A DNA stretch of 33,972 bases from Acidobacteriota bacterium (GTDB taxonomy: Bacteria; Acidobacteriota; Vicinamibacteria; Vicinamibacterales; UBA8438). The position numbers and the translations under genes are program-made. A model generated the notes under the pieces. It saw only the letters and a program-made list of their open reading frames with translations, made no database searches and was not told the DNA's origin. Location of the stretch: contig JAPOYG010000632.1 of NCBI GenBank assembly GCA_026706755.1, positions 1-33,972 on the forward strand, read 5' to 3'. Of this stretch, positions 15,032-22,828 are shown one piece after another; position 1 is the stretch's first letter, and every line of letters starts with the position of its first letter.

Positions 15032-16216
15032 ATGGACCCCCTCGCCCACACGCTCGTCGGGGCGGCGCTCGCCGAGACCCGCCTCGGCTCTCTGGGCCGC
15101 ACGACGCTCGCGGGGCCGGCCCTCATCCTCGGCGCCAACGCCCCGGACATCGACGCCGTCACCATGTTCCTGGGCCGGGACGTATCGCTCGGCTTCCGGC
15201 GCGGCTGGACCCACGGGGCGCTCGCGATGGTGGTCCTGCCCCTCGTGCTGACCGGGCTCCTCCTGCTGGCGGACCGGGCGGTCGCGGCCTGGCGCGGGCG
15301 CGAGCCGCGGGCGCGGGCCGGGCCGCTCCTGGCCCTCAGCACGCTCGCGGTGCTGTCGCACCCGGCCCTCGACTGGCTGAACACCTACGGCGTGCGCTTC
15401 CTGATGCCGTTCGACGGCACCTGGTACTACGGCGACGCGCTGTTCATCGTCGACCCGTGGGTATGGCTGCTCGCGGCGACGCCGGTGGTGCTGGCGCACA
15501 GCGCCTCGCGGGTCAGCGCGGCCGGCTGGATCGTGCTCGGAATCGCCGCCACGTCGCTCATCACCGGCTTCGAGGGCGCCCCGGCCCCCGCGCGGCTGCT
15601 GTGGTGCGCCGGCGTGGCGGCCATCGTCTGGCTCCGCTTCAGCGGGCGCTGGGAGCGGCACCTGCCCCGCGTCGCGGCCGCGTGCGCCGTCGTGCTGGTG
15701 GCCTACGCGGCGGCGATGGCGGTGGCCTCCACCGCCGCGGAGCGGCAGGTCGCGGCGCTTCTTCGCGCGCGCGCCCTCCCCGGGCCGGCCGCGCCCTCCG
15801 GCCCGATCGAGGTGCTGGCCAGCCCCGCCCCGGCCAATCCGTTGCGGCGGGACATCATCGTGGCCGACGCGGCGCACTACCATTTTCTCGAGCTCGACTG
15901 GCTCGCCGATCCGCCGCTCCGCGCGGTCGGCGGATCGATCCCGCGGGGCAAGCGCGACCCGGTGGTCGAGGCGGCCCTCAGCGCGCCGCACGTCCGGGGC
16001 CTCGCCACGTGGATGCGCTTGCCCGCCTTCGACGTCGAAGTGACCGGGGACGGCTACCGGGTGTCCATTTCCGACGTCCGCTACGCCCGCCGTCCCGGGG
16101 GCGGCTTCGGCGCCACGGTCGTCGAGCTCGACCACGACCTGCGGGTGCGCGCGCCCGACGCGCGGCCGCGCCGGGCCGACGCCGGTCCGGCCGCACCGCG
16201 GACCGGAGGTGAATGA
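15032..16216 (+). CDS. YdjM/DUF457-type membrane-bound metal-dependent hydrolase family protein
   Basis: A 394-aa protein. The N-terminus MDPLAHTLVGAALAE, the NAPDIDAVTMF segment and GWTHG match the YdjM/LexA-regulated membrane family (PF04307), whose His and Asp residues are thought to bind metal. Five or six membrane helices span ~65-240, then a soluble C-terminal domain (~265-394). ATG 15032 is chosen over ATG 15023 because family members begin MDPxxH. The biochemical reaction is not established for the family. It overlaps the next gene by four bases (ATGA), so the two are probably co-translated. Confidence 0.82.
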   Translation: MDPLAHTLVGAALAETRLGSLGRTTLAGPALILGANAPDIDAVTMFLGRDVSLGFRRGWTHGALAMVVLPLVLTGLLLLADRAVAAWRGREPRARAGPLLALSTLAVLSHPALDWLNTYGVRFLMPFDGTWYYGDALFIVDPWVWLLAATPVVLAHSASRVSAAGWIVLGIAATSLITGFEGAPAPARLLWCAGVAAIVWLRFSGRWERHLPRVAAACAVVLVAYAAAMAVASTAAERQVAALLRARALPGPAAPSGPIEVLASPAPANPLRRDIIVADAAHYHFLELDWLADPPLRAVGGSIPRGKRDPVVEAALSAPHVRGLATWMRLPAFDVEVTGDGYRVSISDVRYARRPGGGFGATVVELDHDLRVRAPDARPRRADAGPAAPRTGGE

Positions 16217-17370
16217 TGACGGCTGCGCGACGGATCTCCAGGGCCGCGGCGGCCATCGCGGCGCTCTCCCTGCTCGCCTGCGCCGGCCCCGAGCGGACGG
16301 CGACCGAGGGGGCGGAGGCGCCTGGGCTCGGTTCGGCAGCCGCGGCGGAGGACGGTGCGCTCTACTTCCCACCGGCGCACGGCCCGTGGGAGACGGTGGC
16401 GCCCGCGGCGGTCGGCTGGGACCCCGCGCGCCTCGACGCCGCGCTCGCCCTGGCCGCGGACCGCGCCTCCACCGGGGTCGTGGTGCTGCACCGCGGCCGG
16501 ATCCTGGCGGAGCGCCACTGGACGCTCGACGACCCGTCTCCCGCGCACGCCAACGGCAGCCAACCCCCGACCGCCGACGGGCACGCCGTGGAGGACGTCG
16601 CGTCGGTGCAGAAGAGCGTCGTCGCGGTCCTGATCGGGATGGCGCGGGCGCGGGGCCTGCTCGACCTCGACGACCCGGTCGCGGCGCACGAGCCGGGCTG
16701 GAGCGCGGCCTCCCCCGAGCAGGAATCGGCAGTGACCCTCCGCCACCTGCTGGCGATGACGACCGGCCTGACGCCGGAGCTCGCCTTCGAGGCCGCACCC
16801 GGGACGACCTGGCGCTACAACACGCCCGCCTACCATCACCTGCTGCGCATCGTCGCCGGCGCGGCCGGCCGCGAGCCGAACGACGTGACCCGCGACTGGC
16901 TGACCGGGCCCCTGGGGATGACCGACTCCCGCTGGGAGCCGCGGCCCTGGGCGCGGGCCGCCATCGGAACGGGCTTCGTGACCACGGCCCGCGACCTCGC
17001 CCGCTTCGGCCTCCTCTTGCTGGCCGGCGGGGTCTGGCAGGGGCGGTCGATCGTGGAGGACGCCGACTACCTGGCCGAGATGCTGCGGCCGTCCCAGGCG
17101 CTCAACCCCGCCTACGGCCTGCTCTGGTGGGTCAACGGGCAGGCGTCGGCGCTCTCCTGGGCGCTGCCGCCGGTCGAGACCGCGGGGCCGCTGATTCCGT
17201 CCGCCCCGCCCGACCTGGTCGCGGCCCAGGGGGCGCGGGACCGCAAGCTCTACGTGGTGCCGAGCCTGGACCTCGTGGTGGCGCGCCTCGGCGACAACGG
17301 CTCCACCGACGCGTCCTCGTTCAACGACGCCTTCTGGTGGCTGCTCGCCCAGGCGGCACCGCGCTCCTAG
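16213..17370 (+). CDS. Lipoprotein serine hydrolase of the beta-lactamase/PBP (class C) family
   Basis: A 385-aa protein starting with a lipoprotein signal (lipobox LLAC, C23). The active-site SxxK is SVQK (S131-K134) in a context typical of PF00144, with a Tyr motif RYNTPAYHHLL near residues 200-210 and GLLWWVNGQ further on, as in esterase/6-aminohexanoate-dimer hydrolase-like members. It probably acts as an esterase, amidase or peptidase in the periplasm; it lacks features that would single out an antibiotic-degrading enzyme. The start has GGAGGT just upstream (16205-16210) and overlaps the preceding gene by four bases, indicating an operon. ATG 16216 is an equally usable start. Confidence 0.87.
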   Translation: MMTAARRISRAAAAIAALSLLACAGPERTATEGAEAPGLGSAAAAEDGALYFPPAHGPWETVAPAAVGWDPARLDAALALAADRASTGVVVLHRGRILAERHWTLDDPSPAHANGSQPPTADGHAVEDVASVQKSVVAVLIGMARARGLLDLDDPVAAHEPGWSAASPEQESAVTLRHLLAMTTGLTPELAFEAAPGTTWRYNTPAYHHLLRIVAGAAGREPNDVTRDWLTGPLGMTDSRWEPRPWARAAIGTGFVTTARDLARFGLLLLAGGVWQGRSIVEDADYLAEMLRPSQALNPAYGLLWWVNGQASALSWALPPVETAGPLIPSAPPDLVAAQGARDRKLYVVPSLDLVVARLGDNGSTDASSFNDAFWWLLAQAAPRS

Positions 17371-17422
17371 CGCCCCCTTCGCCGGCCCGGCGCCGGTTGC
17401 TGCACCGCATGCGGCCAGCGGC

Positions 17423-17428
17423 TATGAT
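17423..17428 (+). promoter_or_regulatory. Putative -10 box (TATGAT), leaderless promoter
   Basis: TATGAT lies six bases before GTG 17435. The predicted transcription start coincides with the GTG, and there is no Shine-Dalgarno, so the M29-like gene is probably read from a leaderless mRNA. Confidence 0.45.
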
Positions 17429-17434
17429 CGAAAC

Positions 17435-18595
17435 GTGCGAGTCGTGGCCGCAGCCGCGCTGGCCTGCCTGCTGAGCACGGCGCCAGCGTCCGCCCAGCCC
17501 CGCCTGACGATGCAGTGGCGGGCGCTGGCCGAGCGCCTGGTGGCGCAGCTCGCCCCCGAACCGGGCGAGCGAATCCTGCTCGTGGCGCGGCCCGGTCAGT
17601 TCGACGACCTGATTCCCCCCCTCCGCTACGCGCTGGCGGAGGCCGGGGCCGTCGACCTCGGGGTGGTCGACGTCATGGCCGAGCCGCACCCGGAGCACTG
17701 GGACGCCGGGCCGCTTGCACGGAGCTCGGAAGCCGCGCGCGCCCTGTGGCGCGAGATGCTCAGAGGGAGCGTCGACGGTGCCATCATGCTGCCCGGCGCC
17801 CGCCCCGATCACACCGTCTACGCGGCGCTCCAGGATCTGCTGCACGAAGGCCTCGGCAGGACCATCCACTTCCACTGGACCCAGAACGGCAGCGCCTTCC
17901 CGGTGCCCGGCCAGCCCATGCCGAGCCCGGCGGCGGTCGACGCGACGTACCAGCGCGCCGTCCTCGAGACCGATTACGCCGCGCTGGCGGCGGCGCAGGA
18001 CCGTTTCGTCGCGGCGCTGCGCGCGTCCGAGGTGCGCGTGACGACGCCGTCCGGCACCGACATCCGCTTCCGCATCGGCGACCGCCCGGTCAACCTCGGC
18101 AACGGCGACGCGTCGAAGGCGCGGACGGATCGGGGCGTGATCCTGATCGACCGCGAGATCGAGCTGCCCGCCGGGGCCATCCGGGTAGCGCCGGTCGAGG
18201 AGACGGTGCACGGCACCATCGTCTTCCCCCCCTCGCAATGGGACGGCCGGCCGGTCGCGGACCTCGCCCTCACGTTCGAGCGCGGCCGCATCACCGGCGT
18301 CCGGGCGTCGTCCGGGCAGGCCGCGGCGGAGGCGGAGTTGGCCGGCGTCCCGGACGAGGCGCGCGCCTTCCGGGAGTTCGCCCTCGGCTTCAACCCGCTT
18401 CTCGCGGTTCCCGAGCGGAACCCCTGGATCCCGTACTACGGGTACGGCGCCGGCGTGGTGCGCCTCTCGCTGGGCGACAACTCGGAACTCGGCGGGCAGG
18501 TGGCGGGCGGCTACGTCCGCTGGAACTTCTTCACCGACACCACCGTGACCGTGGGCGGCGAAGTCTGGGTGCGCGACGGGCGACTCGTCAGGTAG
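17435..18595 (+). CDS. Secreted aminopeptidase M29-like protein with altered metal ligands
   Basis: A 386-aa protein with a Sec signal peptide (~1-21, ASA-Q). The body resembles thermophilic metallo-aminopeptidases (M29, AmpS/AmpT): TPSGTDIRFRIGDRPV, ELPAGAIRVAPVEETVHG, FERGRITGV and FREFALGFNPLL. Two metal-binding glutamates appear kept (E255, E314). The next ligands do not: the usual HIALGDN is RLSLGDN (R343) and the usual VHWDF is VRWNF (R362, N364). Both His and the Asp are therefore replaced, and a dinuclear peptidase site cannot form as known. Being secreted is also unusual for M29, which is normally cytosolic. It may be a binding or repurposed protein. It stands 20 bp before the phosphofructokinase gene. 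Confidence 0.75.
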   Translation: MRVVAAAALACLLSTAPASAQPRLTMQWRALAERLVAQLAPEPGERILLVARPGQFDDLIPPLRYALAEAGAVDLGVVDVMAEPHPEHWDAGPLARSSEAARALWREMLRGSVDGAIMLPGARPDHTVYAALQDLLHEGLGRTIHFHWTQNGSAFPVPGQPMPSPAAVDATYQRAVLETDYAALAAAQDRFVAALRASEVRVTTPSGTDIRFRIGDRPVNLGNGDASKARTDRGVILIDREIELPAGAIRVAPVEETVHGTIVFPPSQWDGRPVADLALTFERGRITGVRASSGQAAAEAELAGVPDEARAFREFALGFNPLLAVPERNPWIPYYGYGAGVVRLSLGDNSELGGQVAGGYVRWNFFTDTTVTVGGEVWVRDGRLVR

Positions 18596-18615
18596 GCCCG
18601 ACCGCCGTCAACGAC

Positions 18616-19920
18616 ATGGCCCATCACGGCAAGCTCGGCATCCTCGCCGCCGGAGGGCCGGCGCCGGGCATCAACAGCGTCATCAGCGCCGCGACGATCC
18701 GGAGCCGCCTGGAGCACGTCGACGTGGTCGGGATCCGCGACGGCTTCGAGTGGATCATGCGCGGCGACATCGATCACGTCACCCCGCTCGACATCGACGG
18801 GGTGAGCCGCATCCACTTCCGCGGCGGCTCGCAGATCGGCATCTCGCGGGCCAATCCGACCCGCAGCCCGGAACACCTCGAGAACACGATCGTCTCGCTC
18901 CTGCGCCTCGACGTGACCCAGCTCATCACGATCGGCGGGGACGACACCGCCTACACGGCCATGAAGCTGGCCGAGCGGAGCGAAGGGCGCCTGCGCGTCG
19001 TCCACGTCCCGAAGACGATCGACAACGACCTCGACCTGCCGCCCTACGTCGACACCTTCGGCTTCGCCACCGCGCGCCACTACGGGGTGGAGATCGTCAA
19101 GAACCTGATGGTCGACGGCAAGACCACCTCGCGCTGGTACTTCGTGATCGCGATGGGGCGCAAGGCCGGACACCTGGCCCTCGGGATCGGCAAGGCCGCC
19201 GGCGCCACGCTGACGCTCATCCTGGAGGAATTCGCCGACCACCGGATCCGACTCAAGTCCCTGGTCGACACGCTGACCGGCGCAATCATCAAGAGGCTCA
19301 ACCAGGGCCGCCGGGACGGCGTCGCCATCCTCGCCGAGGGGGTCGTGCTGGGGATCGATCCGGAGGATCTGGCGGGCCTCGACGACGTGGAGCGCGACAG
19401 CCACGGCAACGTCCGGATTGCCGAGGTGAACATCGGGGAGATCCTGAAGGAGCAGGTGCAGGCGAGGCTCAGGACGCTCGGGCTCTCGCCCACCCTCGTC
19501 GCCAAGAACATCGGTTACGAGCTGCGCTGCGCCGACCCGATCCCCTCCGACCTGGAGTACACGCGCGACCTCGGCTACTGCGCGGCGCGCTACGTGATGG
19601 CGGGCGGGAGCGCGGCGATGATCTCCATGCAGGGCGGCCGCTTCGTGCCGATTCCGTTCGAGCGGATGGTGGACGCCGAGACGGGGCGCGCGCGCGTCCG
19701 CCTGGTCGACGTCCACTCGACGCGCTACCGGATTGCGCGCCGCTACATGCTGCGCCTGCGCCGCGACGACTTCGAGGAGCCGCACGAGCTGGCGAAGCTC
19801 GCCGCCTGCGTCGGCCTCTCCCCGGACGAGTTCCGCCGCGAGTTCGAGTACCTCGTGGCCCAGGAACCGCCCCCCCTCGAGCTCGATCTCGCGCAGGGCT
19901 TCACCCTCGGCGGGGCGTGA
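18616..19920 (+). CDS. pfp: 6-phosphofructokinase, probably pyrophosphate-dependent
   Basis: A 434-aa glycolytic enzyme phosphorylating fructose 6-phosphate. Motifs in order: GGPAPGIN near the N-terminus, GGDDT (residues 107-111), PKTIDND (132-138), AMGRKAGHLA and a C-terminal substrate region. ATP-dependent enzymes usually have GGDGS and PGTIDND; Asp in GGDD and Lys in PKTIDND are the known marks of the PPi-dependent type, which can also run in reverse. ATG 18616 lacks a clear Shine-Dalgarno. The TGA overlaps a possible GTG start of the next gene. The ATP/PPi assignment comes from motif knowledge and is not tested here. Confidence 0.9.
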   Translation: MAHHGKLGILAAGGPAPGINSVISAATIRSRLEHVDVVGIRDGFEWIMRGDIDHVTPLDIDGVSRIHFRGGSQIGISRANPTRSPEHLENTIVSLLRLDVTQLITIGGDDTAYTAMKLAERSEGRLRVVHVPKTIDNDLDLPPYVDTFGFATARHYGVEIVKNLMVDGKTTSRWYFVIAMGRKAGHLALGIGKAAGATLTLILEEFADHRIRLKSLVDTLTGAIIKRLNQGRRDGVAILAEGVVLGIDPEDLAGLDDVERDSHGNVRIAEVNIGEILKEQVQARLRTLGLSPTLVAKNIGYELRCADPIPSDLEYTRDLGYCAARYVMAGGSAAMISMQGGRFVPIPFERMVDAETGRARVRLVDVHSTRYRIARRYMLRLRRDDFEEPHELAKLAACVGLSPDEFRREFEYLVAQEPPPLELDLAQGFTLGGA

Positions 19921-19931
19921 CGCGGGACGGC

Positions 19932-21020
19932 ATGCCGGGCCGGGGACTTGCCCTCGCCTTGCTGGCGGCGGCGTCGTGGATCGGCGAGCCCGCGGGACGA
20001 CAGAACGCGGCCCGGCAGGATGCTCCTCCCCCGGTCGAGGCGGGGGCCGCCGCCGATGCCGACGCTGCGGCGGAGGCGGGAGCCGCCGGCGCCACCGGGG
20101 CGGACCGTTCGGAGGCGGACTCGCAGGAGCCCGCTCCGCCGGACGCCGCTCCGCAGGACGCCGCTCCGCAGGACGCCGTGGAGGGAGACGAGGCGCCGGG
20201 AGACACCGCCGCGGCCGACGACGCAGCAGCGGAAGGCGCCGACGCGGAAGACGCTCCGCCGGAACCGCCGCCGGAGGTCCTCGAGATCGGCGACGGACTC
20301 TACGTGCTGCCCTACTGCGGGAACGCGACCCTGCGCGTCACGGCGCACGGCGTCGTGCTGGTGGGGGACGAACTGGCGGGGTACGGGGCCGAGATCGCCA
20401 GGCTGGCGGCCACGGTGACCGACCACCGGATCGCGTACGAGATTCACACGCACCGCCACGGCGCGGAGGACGACGACGCCGCGGCCCCGGGAGCGCGGCG
20501 CCTGGGGCCGGCCCTGGGCGACGCGTCCGTGCGAGCGCCGGCGGAGCCCCCGGACATCGTCTTCACGTCAGGTCTCTCGCTCTTCCTGGGCGAGGCGGAG
20601 ATCCGCCTGCGCCACGTCGGAGGCGCACACAGCGCCGCCGACGCCGTGGTCGCCTTCCCGGATCGGGGCGCGGTCCATGCCGGACACCTCGTGACGGACG
20701 GGCCTCCGACCATCGACTACGCAGGCGGCGGCAGCGCCGGGGGCTGGATCCAGGCACTCGACGCCCTGCTCGCGCTCGAGTTCGACACCCTCATCCCGGG
20801 CGCGGGGCCCGTGCTCGAGAAGAGCGGCGCGCAGGCGTTCCGCGACCGTCTCGTCACGCTGCGGACGCGGATCGAGCAGCTCGTGCGGCGCGGCGTCGCG
20901 AAGGAGGAGGCCGCCCGGCGCCTCGAGACCACCGACCTCGGGTGGCCCCTGGACCCGGACGGGGACTTCGTCCGGGAGACGCTGCCGGGCCTCTACGACG
21001 AGGTGGCGGGAGGTCCCTGA
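19932..21020 (+). CDS. Secreted MBL-fold protein with degraded metal site and Ala/Asp/Pro-rich linker
   Basis: A 362-aa exported protein: signal-like segment (~4-20), then a low-complexity Ala/Asp/Glu/Pro linker (~25-115) and an MBL-like domain (VLEIGDGLYVLPY to the end). Compared with metallo-beta-lactamase-fold hydrolases, HxHxDH is HTHRHGAE (H174, H176 kept, Asp and His replaced by Ala and Glu), the third His is kept (H233, GGAHS), the bridging Asp of GDL is His (H252, GHL) and the final His of PGHG is Ala (A291, PGAG). Only a partial zinc site could exist. GTG 19917 overlapping the pfp stop is an alternative start. Likely operon with pfp. It converges on sixA with a 9-bp gap. Confidence 0.75.
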   Translation: MPGRGLALALLAAASWIGEPAGRQNAARQDAPPPVEAGAAADADAAAEAGAAGATGADRSEADSQEPAPPDAAPQDAAPQDAVEGDEAPGDTAAADDAAAEGADAEDAPPEPPPEVLEIGDGLYVLPYCGNATLRVTAHGVVLVGDELAGYGAEIARLAATVTDHRIAYEIHTHRHGAEDDDAAAPGARRLGPALGDASVRAPAEPPDIVFTSGLSLFLGEAEIRLRHVGGAHSAADAVVAFPDRGAVHAGHLVTDGPPTIDYAGGGSAGGWIQALDALLALEFDTLIPGAGPVLEKSGAQAFRDRLVTLRTRIEQLVRRGVAKEEAARRLETTDLGWPLDPDGDFVRETLPGLYDEVAGGP

Positions 21021-21029
21021 AGGCGGCCG

Positions 21030-21530
21030 TCACGACCGGCCGGCGATCTCCCGAGGCCGCCACAGGTTCACCAGGCGGCCGCGCGTCGTCAGCCGCAGGC
21101 TCCTCCAGCCCCGGATCGGCAGATCGATGTGGGCGAGGCCGGCTGTCGGAAGGGGCTCCACGTAGCCGGTCAGCCGGGTGATGAGCGCCTCGAGCCCCGG
21201 GTTGTGGCCGACCAGCAGAACGCAGGGAGAGCGACCGCCGGCTTCGCGCACGATGTCCACGATGGCGGCCGGATCGGCAAGATAGAGCCTCCGGTCCAGT
21301 TGTGCGAGGCCCTCGTGCGCGCATCGCTGGGCCACCGCCTCGGCCGTGCGGCGCGCCCGCTTGGCCGTCGAGCTGAGGATCAGATCGGGCCGCAGCCGGA
21401 GCTCCGCGAGCAGTGTCGCCATGCGGGGGGCATCCCGCTTGCCGCGTCCGTTCAGGGGACGATCGTGGTCGGACAGCTCGCGGTGCTTCCAGCTCGACTT
21501 CGCGTGGCGCAGCAGGAGGAGCGTTCTCAT
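21030..21530 (-). CDS. sixA: SixA-type phosphohistidine phosphatase
   Basis: A 166-aa member of the histidine phosphatase superfamily. The phosphoacceptor loop is LLRHAKSSW (H9), followed by DRPLNGRGKRDAP and SSTAKRARRTAEAV, and the second catalytic His is in LLVGHNPGLE. SixA proteins remove phosphate from phosphohistidine on signalling or PTS proteins. Slightly longer than the E. coli protein (161 aa). It is divergent from the YggT gene (96-bp gap with a TATGAT box for the latter) and converges with the MBL-fold gene. The physiological target is unknown. Confidence 0.88.
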   Translation of the reverse strand: MRTLLLLRHAKSSWKHRELSDHDRPLNGRGKRDAPRMATLLAELRLRPDLILSSTAKRARRTAEAVAQRCAHEGLAQLDRRLYLADPAAIVDIVREAGGRSPCVLLVGHNPGLEALITRLTGYVEPLPTAGLAHIDLPIRGWRSLRLTTRGRLVNLWRPREIAGRS

Positions 21531-21564
21531 CGCGGCAGGGACCGCGGCTCGACCGGGCCGGTAG

Positions 21565-21570
21565 TATGAT
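21565..21570 (+). promoter_or_regulatory. Putative -10 box (TATGAT) for the YggT gene
   Basis: TATGAT preceded by GTAG, 56 bp before the ATG of the YggT gene. It resembles the boxes at 17423 and 21938 and has no clear -35. Confidence 0.35.
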
Positions 21571-21626
21571 TCGAGCGACGACGTGTCCCATCAACCCTGG
21601 CCGATCGCCTCCGTTCCCTGATACTC

Positions 21627-21863
21627 ATGCTCCTGGTTCTCTTGCTCGACGCCTACACGCTGGTCATCTTCGGCGCCGTCATTGCGTCGTGGCTCCAGCT
21701 TCCACCGTCGCATCCTATCGCGAACATGCTGAAGGTGCTGACCGAGCCCCTGCTGGCCCCCATCCGCCAGCGGCTCCCCGCCATGGGCGGCATCGACTTC
21801 TCGCCGCTGGTGCTCCTCATCGCCGTGCGCCTCGTCCGCGGCGTCTTCCTCTCGGGCTTCTGA
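21627..21863 (+). CDS. YggT family membrane protein
   Basis: A 78-aa protein with two hydrophobic helices (~1-22 and ~55-75) and the family pattern LLDAYTLVIFGAVIASWLQ, then PLLAPIRQRLP and FSPLVLLIAVRLV. YggT proteins are inner-membrane proteins linked by context to cell shape, division or osmotic tolerance; their biochemistry is unclear. ATG 21627 has no good Shine-Dalgarno, and no better in-frame start exists upstream. The gene is alone on its strand between sixA and the cytochrome operon. Confidence 0.85.
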   Translation: MLLVLLLDAYTLVIFGAVIASWLQLPPSHPIANMLKVLTEPLLAPIRQRLPAMGGIDFSPLVLLIAVRLVRGVFLSGF

Positions 21864-21937
21864 GCCGCGCCGGGGCGTCCGCCGCCTCCCCGGGCGCACC
21901 GGCACGCGCCGCGTAGTCGCGTCCCGCGGGATCGGAC

Positions 21938-21986
21938 TATGATGCGTCGGAAAGTCGGGTCCGGCGGCGCCGGGCCGGTCCGGCCC
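21938..21986 (+). promoter_or_regulatory. Promoter and palindrome before the cytochrome/PQQ dehydrogenase operon
   Basis: TATGAT (21938-21943) should start transcription near 21950. A perfect palindrome, GGGCCGG-T-CCGGCCC (21972-21986), follows in the leader, 35 bp before the ATG, and could be an operator or an mRNA hairpin. No gene is seen in 21864-22021. Confidence 0.4.
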
Positions 21987-22021
21987 CGAGGCTGTTCATC
22001 GATTCGCGGAGAGGGTGCACC

Positions 22022-22828
22022 ATGCGCAGAGCACTAGCAGTTGGCCTCGTCCAGGCCGTGTGGGCCGCCGGGCTCGTAGCCGGCGGCGGGTCCGCGGCGC
22101 CGGCGGCGGCCCAGGAGAACCCGTTCACGACAACCGTCGACGTCCGGATGGGCGAGCGTCTCTTCCGGGCGCAGTGCGGGCGCTGCCACGGTCGCGACGG
22201 CACCGGCAACGACGAGACGGGCGCCCCCGACCTGACGACCGGGACCTTCGCGAACGCCAGCTCCGACGCGGGGCTCTTCGACGTGATCCGCGACGGCATC
22301 GACGGCACGGCAATGATCGGCATCAGCCCGCGCGCCTCGGACCAGACCGTCTGGCAGATCATCTCCTACGTCAACTCGCTGAACCTGGACCCCGAGGACT
22401 ACGACCTGCCCGGCGATGTCCGCGCCGGCCGACAGATCTACGACGGCAAGGGCAACTGCGCGAACTGCCACATGGTCGACGGGGTGGGCGGCCGGCTCGG
22501 TCCGGACCTGTCCAGGGTGGCCAACCGGCGCGATCCGGACGAGCTCCGGTCCGACCTGCTCGCGCCGGACGAGGAGGTCGCCCCGCGGTGGTGGACGATC
22601 CGGGTGACGCGCGCCGACGGCTCCGTCGTCGAAGGGCTGCGGATGAACGAGGACACGTTCACGGTGCGGATCATGGACGCGGACGAGAGCCTCTGGCACT
22701 TCATGAAGAGCCAGGTCCGGTCGACGGAGCGCATCACGACCTCGACCATGCCCGCGTCCGACACCCTGACCCCGACCGAGGTGGACGACCTGATCGCCTA
22801 CCTCTTCTCGCTGCGGAGGGAAAGCTGA
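22022..22828 (+). CDS. Periplasmic diheme cytochrome c
   Basis: A 268-aa exported protein: signal peptide (~1-30, AAA-Q), then two class-I cytochrome c domains with heme sites CGRCH (C52-H56) and CANCH (C146-H150). The segment between 175 and 240 (TIRVTRADGSVVEGLRMNEDTFTV-type) resembles the C-terminal part of heme proteins found beside PQQ dehydrogenases. It probably takes electrons from the dehydrogenase encoded next and passes them to the respiratory chain. Stop and the next start overlap (TGATG), so the two proteins are made together. The start has GAGAGGG upstream. Confidence 0.9.
   Translation: MRRALAVGLVQAVWAAGLVAGGGSAAPAAAQENPFTTTVDVRMGERLFRAQCGRCHGRDGTGNDETGAPDLTTGTFANASSDAGLFDVIRDGIDGTAMIGISPRASDQTVWQIISYVNSLNLDPEDYDLPGDVRAGRQIYDGKGNCANCHMVDGVGGRLGPDLSRVANRRDPDELRSDLLAPDEEVAPRWWTIRVTRADGSVVEGLRMNEDTFTVRIMDADESLWHFMKSQVRSTERITTSTMPASDTLTPTEVDDLIAYLFSLRRES

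Noticed and set aside
16213-17370. Antibiotic-resistance beta-lactamase
   Set aside because: The SxxK family is broad; the sequence looks like a lipoprotein esterase/peptidase and lacks class-C specific features such as a clear YxN and KTG.
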